Source: Stenogyne calaminthoides
Lineage: Eukaryota > Streptophyta > Magnoliopsida > Lamiales > Lamiaceae
Assembly: GCA_037126765.1 (NCBI GenBank)
Contig: JBBCBC010000043.1
Coordinates: 2,914,001-2,978,000 of the forward strand
Length of the DNA stretch: 64,000 nucleotides
Direction of reading: 5' to 3'
The notes under the pieces were generated by a model. The model worked only from the letters and a program-made list of their open reading frames with translations. It was not told the DNA's origin and ran no database searches. The position numbers and the translations under genes are program-made. Numbering within the stretch: the first letter of the stretch is position 1; every line of letters begins with the position of its first letter. Shown piece by piece: positions 1 to 10,630 of the stretch.

Positions 1-315
1 TTTGAAGATTAGCTTATAATAGCTCATAGAATGCAGGAACAAATGCAATTTTTAAGTAAGAAAGCTTGTGAAAAGCTCTCTATCTTTTTGGCTATCTTTA
101 TTAGTATTCTTTCCTTTGTTTTTTGTTGTGGGGAGCAGGTTCATATATTTAATTGACTTTAAGTGCGAAAAAAACTTCTTTGTCTTTGAGATTTTTTATG
201 ACAAATCTTGATTAACAATCCGAAGAAAGGAAAAAAACTGTGCTTCACCAGAGTTAACTGAGAGTGTTTACTCCATGTTGGATAGAAACAATATATACAT
301 ACTTCTGGTTTGCAG

Positions 316-477
316 AATGCTGCATATATTGAAAACTTTAATTCTAGTGCATTGAGTATGAAACCTGCTAATGGTGCTTCTAGTCTGAATTTGGGGATGG
401 TTTTTGAACCCAACCATGCTACTTTTTTGATCCCTAATGCCTTGGATTTGAATGCTAAATCATTTACTCAATCTTAG
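316..477 (+). CDS. possible terminal exon of an unknown gene inside the CACTA element
   Basis: A TTTGCAG acceptor-like sequence (309-315) precedes a 53-codon open stretch starting NAAYIENFN and ending DLNAKSFTQS before TAG at 475-477. A second short open stretch with an acceptor-like start follows near 556-620. Composition is Asn/Ser-rich and I recognise no family. It could be the 3' end of an element-encoded or captured gene, or chance. Codon-like composition is the only support. Confidence 0.25.
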   Translation, partial: NAAYIENFNSSALSMKPANGASSLNLGMVFEPNHATFLIPNALDLNAKSFTQS

Positions 478-837
478 ATTTTGATTATCGTTTTCTTGAT
501 ACTTTACGGAGTTATGCTTTCTTATAAATTCATCTATTATGATATTTTTTTTATAGGTGATATCTAAGGAGGAGAATATTTCAGATTCGTCGTTTGAAGT
601 GCATAGAAATTATTTTTGAAGACATCTAAGACATTGTTTTTTTTTTGTTTTGTTTATTGTTTCATGTAGTTTTCATAACAAAGATTGTTGTTTGGTTTCT
701 ATTGTTTGAAGGAGGTTTTTGTTAATGCAAATTATTTTTTTTATCTTTAATTAATTTAGTTTTTGTTGTAATATTTATTATTTAGTATTATTACTGATTT
801 AATATATATAAAAATTCAAATAAATTGATAATAAAAG

Positions 838-1784
838 TAATTATTTCACGATGAAATAAATGCGTCACAATATGTATCATTTTTATGACAAAATAATAGT
901 CACGGTATGTTAATTAATCATGAAGATATATGTTGTTACTATATCAGTTTCTTTAGTGACGATTATCATCATCGTCACTGAATAATATTTTTTAATGACA
1001 AAAAATATTTTGTCACCACTTGTACATCTTTAACGACGATGAATATTTCGTCACTAAAGTTCAATTTTTTATGACGAAATTCACTTGTCATTATATCTAT
1101 ATATAACCACGATCATTTTTTTGTAATTTTTTTGCAATTCTTTCATGACGAGAAAATGTCAAATATGACGAACAATATATTGTCACCAAATCTAAACTTC
1201 TAGTGATGATTATTATTTTCGTCATTAAATAATACATTATAGTGACAAAAATAATTCGTCACAATTTCCACATCATTTTGCGACAATATAAATTTTGTGA
1301 CTAAATCATACTATTTAGTGACAAATTTTATCGTCATTTTATATGTATACATATAACGACAATCAATATTTAGTCACCAAATAACAACTCTTTCTTGACG
1401 AATATAGAAAATGCGACGAAATAACCAAGCTAATTGTGACAAAATTAACGTCACTAAAGTAACCTTTTTGTGACAATTATTTATATTGTCACGTAAAGTT
1501 GAACTTTAGTGACGAAATGCCATATTAAGCTACGAATTTTTGATGCCTAAAGTGACAATTTATGCGTCACAATAGATGGAAACATATAGGGACGATGGCC
1601 TTTTTTGTCACCAAATGATGCCCTTTTCACGACGAATTAATATACCGTCACATTTTCATAATACCACGCACTATAAATGACGATCTATGCCACAAAAAAA
1701 TTCATCACAAATTATCAATTGTGACAAAAAATTATGTTTCAGTGACGAATTTTTTCGTCGCGATTTCTCGAATTTCCTGTAGTG
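838..1784. repeat. CACTA subterminal repeat array
   Basis: Roughly two dozen copies of a short motif related to TAGTGACGAAA, in both orientations (GTGACGAA or GTGACAAA, and TTCGTCAC or TTTGTCAC), are spread at about 20-60 bp intervals, often as back-to-back palindromes. In CACTA elements such subterminal repeats bind the element-encoded TnpA-type protein; that role is inferred here from position and pattern. Confidence 0.75.
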
Positions 1785-1787
1785 ACA

Positions 1788-2110
1788 GGCAACCTAAACC
1801 CCACTTGCCTAAGGGTAAAGGTTTTCTGAACCCAAGTCAGCAGAGACATAGACCAGCTGCACCAAAGCCAAAGCATTGGAACAAGAGGCCTGAACCCAAT
1901 AAGAACTCTAAGGCTCATGTTCGTGCTGAGGCTGACATTCATACACAGGGTACTGCCAAGGCACCTAGGGTGGTGAATGTGTATGTAGATGTTTATGGAA
2001 GATAAATGAGCCACTCTTAAGTAATTAGAGTTGTGAGACAGATTTGGGTTCCAAAAGGTACAGCTAACCTGGTAGGACCCTACACTAAATGGGTACCTAA
2101 GGCCTGATCT
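1788..2110 (+). pseudogene. copia gag C-terminal / pre-protease linker
   Basis: The Pro/Lys-rich translation (PKPHLPKGKGFLNP, then KHWNKRPEPNK) stops at TAA 2003-2005. A second stretch after it reads QIWVPKGTANLVGPYTKWVP, a WVPKG motif usually found just before copia protease. The Gag CCHC knuckle is missing because the CACTA element breaks the ORF at 1784. Confidence 0.6.
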
Positions 2111-2164
2111 GTTTTTCAGGTAAAGAAAAAGGGCACTGAGCTGAATGAAGACAACATAGCCCTG

Positions 2165-2779
2165 ATGAGTGGAAGTGAAATGGCTCCTGCTGCATGGTAT
2201 CTGAACAGTGGATGTTCAAGGCACATGACAGGATACAAACAATTACGCACTAACTATGTTGAGCAAAAAGGCCCTCAGATTACTTTTGGAGATAATTCCA
2301 AAGGACAGACTGAAGGATATGGAACTCTTAAAATTGATTCTGTTCATATCCATGGTGTATCATATGTTTCTGGTTTAAAGCATAACTTGTTTTCTATCAG
2401 TCAATTCTGTGATAAGGGATTCAGTGTTGAGTTCTCAAAGAACTTATGTTATGTGAAAGACAATGCTTCACAACAAGTACTACTAACTGGTACTAGAAAA
2501 GGAAATGTGTATCTTGCTGATTGGAGATTAACTCCTATGGATACATGGTTAGGTTCAAAAAGCTCTACTGACACCAGTTGATTATGGCACAAAAGGCTGA
2601 ATCACTTAAACTTCAAAACCCTGAACAAACTTATAAGATTAGCACTTGTAAAAGGGTTACCAAATGAAGTATTCAGTAAAGATCATGTATGTGATGCTTG
2701 TCAGAAAGGAAAACAAATCAGAGCATCATTCAAAAGCAAAGTAGAAGTATCTACTGATAGAATACTTCAATTATTACAT
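2165..2779 (+). pseudogene. copia aspartic protease and GAG-pre-integrase region
   Basis: The protease motif reads WYLNSGCSRHMTG; the copia consensus has D in place of N at the catalytic position (DSG), so the catalytic Asp is lost. The frame runs to TGA at 2579-2581. It continues in the same frame past that stop with LWHKRLNHLN and CDACQKGK, the HHCC zinc-binding module before integrase. One internal stop and a dead active site mark this as a non-functional copy. Confidence 0.75.
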
Positions 2780-3462
2780 ATGGATCTGTTTGGTCCAGTA
2801 ACACCCGTGAGCACTAATGGTAGAAAATACACACTTGTGGTAGTTGATGACTACTCTAGATATACTTGGGTCATATTCTTATTCAGTAAGAAAGAGACTC
2901 AGACAAAACTGTCTGAACTAATGAAAAGACTCAGTAATGAAAAGAATCTGAGTGTGGTCAAAATCAGATCAGATAAAGACACTGAATTTATAAGCCATAT
3001 TATATATGATTATTGTGCAGCAAATGGAATAGCTCATGAAACATCAACTGGAAGGACCCCACAACAGAATGGTGTTGCTGAAAGAAGAAATAGGACTCTG
3101 AAAGAAGCTGCAAAAACAATGATTGCTGAAGCTGACATTCCTAAGAGATTTTGGGCTAAAGCTATCAACATTGCATGCTACTCTCAGAATAGATCCATAC
3201 TTACAAAGAATCAAGGAAAAAAACACCTTATGAGCTGTGGAATGAAAGGAAGCCTCTTATCTCTTTCTTTCGTGTGTTTGGTTGTAAGTGTTTCATACAC
3301 AATAATGGTAAAGATCAGTTGAAAACTTTTGATAGCAAAGCTGATGAAGGAATATTCTTAGGATATTCTGAAGTCAGTAAAGCCTCCAGAGTTTACAACT
3401 GTAGGACCCTTATTGTAGAAGAAACACCTCATGTTATTTTTTATGAATCTACTTGTGTTTAG
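2780..3462 (+). pseudogene. copia integrase core
   Basis: Translation starts MDLFGPVTPVSTNGRKYT, followed by VVVDDYSRYTW, IRSDKDTEF (usually SDNGTEF) and TPQQNGVAERRNRTL, which holds the catalytic Glu of the D,D,E triad. A frameshift near 3215-3275 moves the C-terminal part (FGCKCFIHN...GIFLGYSE) into another frame, 3274-3462. This is the rve-family core in its normal order with two substitutions around the second Asp. Confidence 0.8.
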
Positions 3463-3846
3463 ATGAAACAAGAACATCACCCAGGAGATCTGACAAAGAG
3501 AATCACCAGACTTAGTCTGAAGAAGAATGATAAACCATCATCTGAGCCTAAAAAGAAGAAGCCCATCATGTTCTATGAATGGAGTGAGTCAGACTCAAAC
3601 AAAGAAGCTTAGGATGGAAATACTCAGGCTGGTGAAACTCAAGATGATAGCTCTCCACTGAAGGAAAGCCAACATACTGAAGCTGACCAATCTGAACAAA
3701 CCACAGTTCAGACTCAGGTATGTAATGCCAATGAAGATGTGGTCACAACTGAGGCAAACTCCGAATCTATCAACCAAGGGGGAACAAATGTCAATGACAA
3801 TGTTCTGAATGGAATTTCCCAAGGAAGATGATTCTCTTTCTCCTTT

Positions 3847-4841
3847 ATGTTGTTCCTCGAGTTTAATGAATTACGCGAACCTAATATTTCTGATGTTGAG
3901 GATACTACTGAAGGGGGAACATCCAGGATAAAGTGGTTAGATAGTCATCCCTCAAGTCAGATTGTGGGTGATATATCAGAAGGTGTTAGAACAAGAAAGT
4001 TCCATGGTGAAAGTGCTTTATTCTGTTGCTTCCTATCTGAAAAGGAACCCACTGAGATTGAAGAAGCTCTTCAGGATTCTTTCTGGATTACTGCTATGCA
4101 AGAAGAGCTGAATCAGTTTATAAGAAATGAAGTTTGGGAGCTAGTGGACAGACCTAAGAGGCACAATGTGATTGGAACTAAATGGATTTTCAAGAACAAG
4201 AGAGATGAGAACAACAACATTGTAAGAAACAAGGCAAAACTAGTTGCACAGGGATATTCCCAAGAAGAAGGCTTGGATTATGATGAAACCTTTGCACCTG
4301 TTGCAAGACTAGAAACCATCTGATTGTTTCTTGCATATGCTGCTCACATGAAATTCACAGTCTATCAGATGGATGTGAAAAGTGCATTTCTGAATGGTGT
4401 GCTTAAGGAAGAAGTTTATGTGGAACAACCTCCTGGATTTCGTCAGAATGACCAAAGTTACTGGCTCAGAAAAGCCTTGTATGGTCTAAAGCATGCACCT
4501 AGAGCATGGTATGATACTCTTTCTCAGTTTCTTACTGATCATGATTTTACCAAAGGAACTGTTGATAGAACCTTGTTAAAGATGTAAGATGGGAAATATA
4601 TTTTACTTAGTTCATTTATGTGGATGACATCATATTTGTATCTCCTAATCATCATATGTGTGAGAAGTTTTTCGCTTACGATGAAAGGAAAGTTTGAGAT
4701 GTCAATGATGGGGAGATGAATTTCTTTCTAGGACTTGGTGAAACAAACTAAGAAAAGGAATATTCATCAATCAAGCAAAAGTATACCGAGAGACCGATTG
4801 CTAAGTATGGTGTACAAAATTACAATGCAGTTAGAATTCCT
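3847..4841 (+). pseudogene. copia reverse transcriptase
   Basis: Recognisable motifs are TKWIFKNKRDE, AKLVAQGYSQEEGLDYDETF, MDVKSAFLNG and LYGLKHAPRAWY, then the catalytic YVDD box (YVDDIIFV, 4617-4640) in another frame. TGA at 4321-4323 stands where this family normally has Arg, a CGA-to-TGA change of the kind left by methyl-C deamination. TAA follows at 4585-4587. The linker between integrase and RT (3463-3846) is Ser/Glu/Asp-rich and contains TAG and TGA stops. Confidence 0.85.
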
Positions 4842-5564
4842 ATGAATACTAATTATAAAATGAATCCTGATCCTGAAGGCAAATCAGTTAACCACACTGA
4901 TTATAGAGGGATCATTGGATCACTACTCTATCTCACAACAAGTATGCCTGATATTACTTTTTTTGTTGGAATATGTGCAAATACGAAGCTAATCCAAAGG
5001 CTAGTCACATGGAAGCCGCCAAAAAAGATCCACGAGATATCTTAAAGGCACAGTGAATAGAAGATTATGGTATCCAGCTGATGATAACCTTGAATTAACT
5101 GGTTATTCAGATGCTGATTATGGTGGTTGTAGAATTGACAATAAATCTACTATAGGAACTTATCAATTTCTTGGAAGTAAACTGATATCATGGTTTTCAA
5201 AGAAACAGACTAAAAAGAGCAACGATCAAGATTGTTTGAATACATGGTCATAGGAAGTCAAGTTGCACATATTCTTTGGCTCAGACAACAATTAAGGGAT
5301 TATAAGATTGTAGCCAATGAAGTACCTATATTTTGTGATAATAATAGTGCAATTGCTATTACACAAAATCCATTATTACACACCATATGTAAGCATGTTG
5401 ATATCATACATCATTTCATCAGAGATCGTGTTGAGAAGAAGGATATCAGAATGGAGAAAATTGATACAGATAAACAAAGAGCTGACATTTTGACAAAACC
5501 TTTAGCTGAGTCAAGATTTCAGGAACTATCAGTTGAATTGGGTATGTTGGATCCAGGTGAATAA
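4842..5564 (+). pseudogene. copia RNase H
   Basis: Three overlapping frames give TDYRGIIGSLLYLT, ELTGYSDADYGGCR (first catalytic Asp region), IFCDNNSAIAI and the end motif KQRADILTKPLAESRFQ. ELGMLDPGE lies just before TAA. The domain is split by at least two frameshifts. HHFIRDRVEKKDI matches the region before the pol end in Sirevirus-type elements. Confidence 0.85.
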
Positions 5565-6165
5565 CTATCTGAAAAATTGAATGTTTTCAGAGGCATGAAA
5601 TTTTTCAGGTCCCACTGAAAAACTCAGGATAAAAATAAGGTTATCCTCACCGAGTCTTGGGAAACTCAGTAACCTGCTCAGTTATCAAAAGTACACTGAT
5701 TGTTTTATCAAGGTCAGAACTCAGTAAGACTGATATTCAAAAATTAGTGTGAAGTATTTAATATTTCATCCACTACATTTACTATCTAACTCGACTTTCT
5801 AAATCATTTGATATAAATGATAAAACACCGAGGAAATAAATGGATGGGACTTTTGAAATTCTTGGGCAAGTCAAAAACGATCTAAAACAAATGGTTGAAT
5901 ACTGTACACATTCACTATAATGGATAAAAATGGCGTCTATTACCCACTCTCTGTCCTTTCACTTACCCATTTATAAACCGATTTTTCCTTGAAAATTGTG
6001 CAACCATTGATTAACTACTCTTAACCTAACCCAACGGACTAGATTGATTGTTGGGATTTATATATATACCCTTCTTCAAGACTTCATCTTTATTATTCAT
6101 ATTCTTCGTCTTCAAAATCACTCCAGAAAAATACCCTGCACTTCAAATCCTTCAAAAACTCTAAA
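5565..6165 (+). other. non-coding spacer between pol and the downstream ORF
   Basis: No coding frame or recognised motif. It includes a TATATATATA stretch near 6058 about 100 bases before the next ATG. Part of the retrotransposon by position. Confidence 0.5.
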
Positions 6166-7333
6166 ATGACTATCTCAATCTTTGCCAAACTCACCGAATA
6201 CAACAAACCCTACTATGAACATGTTGTGGCATTTCATGGAACAACCAATACATCTTATGAAGAAGAAGCTCTACATATGCTCCGATTGGCAAAACTCACA
6301 TTTCTCGTCTTGCCCAGAAGGAGAATACCCCCGAGAGGTAATCGAATTTTGTTGCCAACATGCATTTAGATCAAGAAAATTGCATAAGTTCTAAGATTAC
6401 TATGTATCAACTGTCGAAAGGGCATAAGGGGATAGATTTCACTCTAGAGCTTTACATAATTCCAAATAACTTAAATGATATTTATGAGTTATGTAATAAG
6501 GGGAAATATCAAACTTTGTATATGGCTGGCAAAGAACAAGATTATTTGGATAAGATTTCTATAGATGCTGTCAAGTTTGAGGCAACTCTGAACAAAAAGC
6601 ACATACAACCAAAGTACAGAGTACTTCTGGATATTGTAAGCAAGTGTTTTATGAGTGGGAGCCATGAACAAGTTAGTAAGCCGAAGTTGCGATTGATGGC
6701 TGCAATTGAGGATTCACCCTCAAAGGATTTCAACTGGTTGCAATATTTGATCAATGTGGTGAGTGATCAAGTTAAACACATCAAATGGGATGGTGACGTG
6801 GTGAACATCAAAGGGAAGATTCAACATGCCTCAAAGATTGCATTCATTCTGGAAGCATGTATTGAAGAGGATGACATGTTTGCCAAAAGCAATGAATTTC
6901 CCAAAACTCGAATAATGTTTAGGCAAAAATCTCAAAAAGGGCAAAGGAAGTTGAAGGAAAAATCAGTTGAAACTCAGGAAGACACGACTCAGGAAGAAAC
7001 CGCTGAAGAGGAAACTGAGGAAGACATACCATCTCATGCTCATGTTCAAACAAGAAGAATAAGACAAGAGCGTCAGAAGGCTATTGAGTCCAGCTTAGTT
7101 GAAGAAAGGCAAGAAAGAGGAAAAATCCTTCTTAAGCTGAAAAGAGAGGCATGAGAGAAGCTGAAAACGAAAACTTTGGCACCTCAGAAGAGGAAAAGAT
7201 TTCAGACAATTGCTGAGAAAGAGGCCGATGAAGCTGAGTCCGAGGAAACTCAGTCTGAGGCTCAGGTGGGAATGAAGTCACCTCTTCAGGTATTGGCTCA
7301 GGCTGTCAAGAACATTGGAGAACAGGAAGTTGA
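6166..7333 (+). pseudogene. Sirevirus-type extra ORF (env-like position), broken
   Basis: Three consecutive pieces lie in sense orientation: 6166-6369 (MTISIFAKLTEYNKPYYE), 6360-7154 and 7176-7333. The middle 264-codon piece has a globular first part, then a Glu/Thr-rich stretch (EDTTQEETAEEETEED) and a charged, probably coiled-coil tail (ERQKAIESSLVEERQERG). No transmembrane or signal segment is evident, so any envelope role is doubtful. Plant Sireviruses commonly carry an extra ORF here. A frameshift joins pieces one and two, TGA at 7152-7154 separates two and three, and the LTR at 7334 cuts the last. Confidence 0.6.
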
Positions 7334-9128
7334 TGTTGGGATTATACTGGAAAGTATGCTTTTACTTTGTATAATCGGAACTGAATTTCCAGACTTATTT
7401 ACTGAAAGAAATTATTTATCACTGATGCTTTAAATATGATTGAATGTTACATATATTTACTGCATAACTGTTCAATAATTCGTACATGTTACATTGTAGT
7501 TAATTTAGTGATACCAGATCACAGAAGATTAAACTAACGAGTCCTTGTAACTAAAAAAGTACGCCATTCTTAACCTAGATGGAAATGAACAACCCATCGC
7601 GAAAGGTTGAGGTGTAAGGCTCCGATTGGTTTGTCTTGACCAAAGATTACACTAGTGCATTATCGATGTAATTTGAATAGGACTCTGAGGATAAATTCTT
7701 AAGGCCCTAACGAGGAAGAATTAGACCAAGTGGTTCGTTGTTCTTAACCTTCATCCCTTAAATAGGATCGTGGGATTGGTAACTATTGCTTTAACTTATC
7801 ATGGGTAGCTAATCGAGAGAGATTCAATACTTTTTATCTTGGGGCAATATTATTGGTCACATGTGATTGCTAAGATTTAATCGAAGAATCGTGTACAAAC
7901 GCTTTTGTTTGATTTGCCCCTTGGGAGGTTCATAAGGTTTGTCATACCAAATCTTGCAAGTGGAATTAGTTTCGGTATGGATAAAAATTTTGAACCTGTT
8001 CTCGACCAAGGACAAAAGATGTTAATTAATGGAAAGCTATTTCAAAGTGGCTTGAATTAATTAATGAGCTGATAATGTTAAACACTGAGGGGAAATAATG
8101 ATGGGAGCCATATTCAACGTAATATGGGTTAAGATGGATAGTGCAATATTAATTATGTAGTGGGATTAATTCATATTTATGGGCTTGAATTATATTGTGG
8201 CTCAATATTAGATATTCAAGATCCATTAGAAGGTCTAATCTTAATTCTCCTAAAAGGCCCCCAAGTAGCCCAACAAATAGTCCATTAACCGAAAAAAGGT
8301 GATTAAAATAAAATAAATATTGTTTGCTTAATTTTCCTCTAATTTTTAAATTTATGGATAAAAGAGGAGAAAGATTTTCTTTGAATTTTTGTTATGGAAT
8401 GAAGATAAGTATTCTTGGAATACAAGATTATCTCATTAAATTCAAGAAATCTCCCACTTGGTTATCTATATAGAAAATTTTAAATTTTGAAAATATAGTG
8501 GGCAAGAAAGATTTTCTTGATTTTCTTGAAAAGATATTATGGAAGATATGCATTTCTTGAAATACAAGAATATCTCATAAATTCAAGAAGATCCAAATCT
8601 TGGATTCTGCACACATTAATTTTTTCGAAAATACCATATTTTTGAGGAGTGTGGATTTTTGTGGAATATTTTAATTATGGAAAAAGAATATAAGAGATAT
8701 ATTCAAGATTTCTTGGTGACTCAAGAAATGTTTTTCCCACATTGATTTTTTCATCGAAAAATTTCTGACCACCCTCTCCTATAAATAGGGATGATTAGTT
8801 CATTCCCAAGCACAATTCCATGTGCCGAAAAATTAGCAATCCACATGTTGGTGCAACAAAATTTATTTTTTCCTTTGTTAATTGTTCGATTACGTGTCCT
8901 TCCAATCGATAGTTGAGCAAGGGCTAAGGGAATACTTGGGAAGTCCTTTTGGTTAGTCCGTCCGACAAGTCACCGCCATCCCGAGAGGTAATGCTAACGT
9001 GAAAACCCGTAGAACGTAGGTTTTACGGGCTTATTATATTTGTAGCGATATGTTGTTGCATTATTATTTGAATTAATATGATTAATTCATGCTAGTAATA
9101 ATTAAAGAATTAAATTTGTATTAAATAT
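7334..9128 (+). mobile_element. LTR of an Angela/BARE-like copia element (copy 1), truncated by the gap
   Basis: It begins TGTTGGGATTATACTGG at 7334, the same start as the LTR at 42267, and stays collinear with both other LTR copies (42267-44091 and 49388-51225) up to the N run. About 35-45 expected terminal bases fall in the gap. GTTGA (7329-7333) is the candidate left TSD; the right one is hidden. No polypurine tract precedes it, so it is a 5' LTR or a solo LTR, not a 3' LTR. Confidence 0.85.
8779..8790 (+). promoter_or_regulatory. LTR TATA box
   Basis: CTATAAATAGGG, conserved in all three LTR copies (also 43700-43711 and 50818-50829), in the position expected of a Pol II retrotransposon promoter. 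Confidence 0.6.
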
Positions 9129-9628
9129 NNNNNNNNNNNNNNNNNNNNNNNNNNNNNNNNNNNNNNNNNNNNNNNNNNNNNNNNNNNNNNNNNNNNNNNN
9201 NNNNNNNNNNNNNNNNNNNNNNNNNNNNNNNNNNNNNNNNNNNNNNNNNNNNNNNNNNNNNNNNNNNNNNNNNNNNNNNNNNNNNNNNNNNNNNNNNNNN
9301 NNNNNNNNNNNNNNNNNNNNNNNNNNNNNNNNNNNNNNNNNNNNNNNNNNNNNNNNNNNNNNNNNNNNNNNNNNNNNNNNNNNNNNNNNNNNNNNNNNNN
9401 NNNNNNNNNNNNNNNNNNNNNNNNNNNNNNNNNNNNNNNNNNNNNNNNNNNNNNNNNNNNNNNNNNNNNNNNNNNNNNNNNNNNNNNNNNNNNNNNNNNN
9501 NNNNNNNNNNNNNNNNNNNNNNNNNNNNNNNNNNNNNNNNNNNNNNNNNNNNNNNNNNNNNNNNNNNNNNNNNNNNNNNNNNNNNNNNNNNNNNNNNNNN
9601 NNNNNNNNNNNNNNNNNNNNNNNNNNNN
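9129..9628. other. assembly gap, exactly 500 N
   Basis: A run of exactly 500 N suggests a placeholder of unknown true length. It starts inside one copia LTR and ends inside the RT domain of a different-looking copia copy, so repeat sequence probably caused it. Confidence 0.95.
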
Positions 9629-10630
9629 CCTCAAGCAAGCTTCTCGTGAATGAATCTTGAGCTTTGGTCTAAATCTTCGAATCAGCTTTTTGGTTTTGCA
9701 AATGTGGTATTTCAGTACGACTATCATGTTTACTATGGCAAAAGCGGGGATGAGATTTTGGCCATGTTGGTCTATGTGGATGATGTTTTGGTAGTAGGTT
9801 CCGATCCAAGCTCTTATTCTGGCTCAAGGTTTTTTGGATGATCACTTTACTATAAAAAGGATCTTCAAATTCCAAAAATTTTGGGTATTGAGATCAAGAC
9901 TAATGTATTGGCATTTCTCTTTGTCGGCGTAAGTACATTCTTGACATTCTTTTCGATGTTGGTTTATCGATATAATCGCCTTTCACCACCTTTACCCCCA
10001 TGGTGTACATCTTACTCTTACGAATATTCCCGCTTACGAGCACGATAAATCTGAAGACGTTTGATAGGAAGACTTATGTATTTGAATATGTGACTTTGAT
10101 GTGTCATATGCTATTAAACAAGGGCACTTGTCAATTCTCCGTCAGTTGGGATGATTTATTCATTCTGTTATCTACCGCGGTTTCGTGGGTATCTTTTATC
10201 CTTTCATTTCTTTGACGTTCAGAATGCTGATTGTATAGATAAGGATACTCCATCCATCGGTTATTGCTTGGTGGTGCTTTGGTTTCGAAGAGTAAGAAAT
10301 GCAGTACGTTTCTCGTTTCTTCACCGTCAATATCGTGCTTTAGCTTTACTACGGTTTGGAGTTCGTGATTAGTTAGTTTATATCCTTAGTGTTTTTCATG
10401 TTACTTTCGCTGCGGTTATAACTTTACTATGACAACTGTGATGCGCCCTTACATCGTTGATCAATCCGACTTCCATGAACACTAAACACCTTGATATTGA
10501 TTGTCATTTTAGTTGGGGATCAATTCAAAATTTGGTTTTATTCATCCCGGTTAAATGTCTTCTCGGTTCATTTCGAAGATGTTTTCACCAAGGTTCCGAT
10601 TGGCCTATTCATTCTCAAAATTCCAAATGT
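9629..10630 (+). pseudogene. decayed copia RT/RNase H fragment
   Basis: From the gap edge the frames give QASREWNLELW, LAMLVYVDDVLVVGSDPSS (YVDD box near 9770-9800), FLDDHFT and GIEIKT, then TPSIGYCLVV with a Ser-rich FSFLHRQYRALALL stretch matching the RNase H core. MNTKHLDIDCHF and a TK-containing end follow near 10478-10590. The KQASREWN-type RT differs from both other copia elements here, so this is a separate lineage. Many indels break the frame. Confidence 0.7.

Larger units (their letters stand above)
1..1784. mobile_element. CACTA (En/Spm) DNA transposon, right-end portion
   Basis: The segment ends at 1784 with a terminus reading CGAATTTCCTGTAGTG, the reverse complement of the CACTACAGGAAATTCG type of terminal inverted repeat that defines plant CACTA elements. 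The 950 bases before it are full of short subterminal repeats, as expected for this superfamily. Copia coding sequence begins immediately after 1784, with ACA (1785-1787) as candidate 3-bp target duplication. The other terminus is not visible, so the element probably begins outside the window. No CACTA transposase domain was recognised in 1-840. The right boundary is well supported; the extent to the left is inferred. Confidence 0.8.
1785..7333 (+). mobile_element. Sirevirus-like Ty1/copia retrotransposon remnant, 5' part cut off by the CACTA insertion
   Basis: The copia order protease, integrase, RT, RNase H can be read on the plus strand from 2165 to 5564, followed by an additional open region (6166-7333). 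Pol ending in an LTKPL-type motif with a further ORF between pol and the 3' LTR is typical of the Sirevirus (SIRE/Maximus) group. The left part lies beyond the CACTA insertion; on the right another LTR interrupts it at 7334. No LTR of this element is visible. Stops and frameshifts in every domain show it is dead. Confidence 0.8.

Noticed and set aside
159..413. Minus-strand 84-codon ORF
   Set aside because: Opposite to the coding-like plus-strand exon, no motif, inside a transposon; most likely chance.
9102..9727. Open frames across the N run
   Set aside because: They consist of unknown residues; the N run has no coding information.
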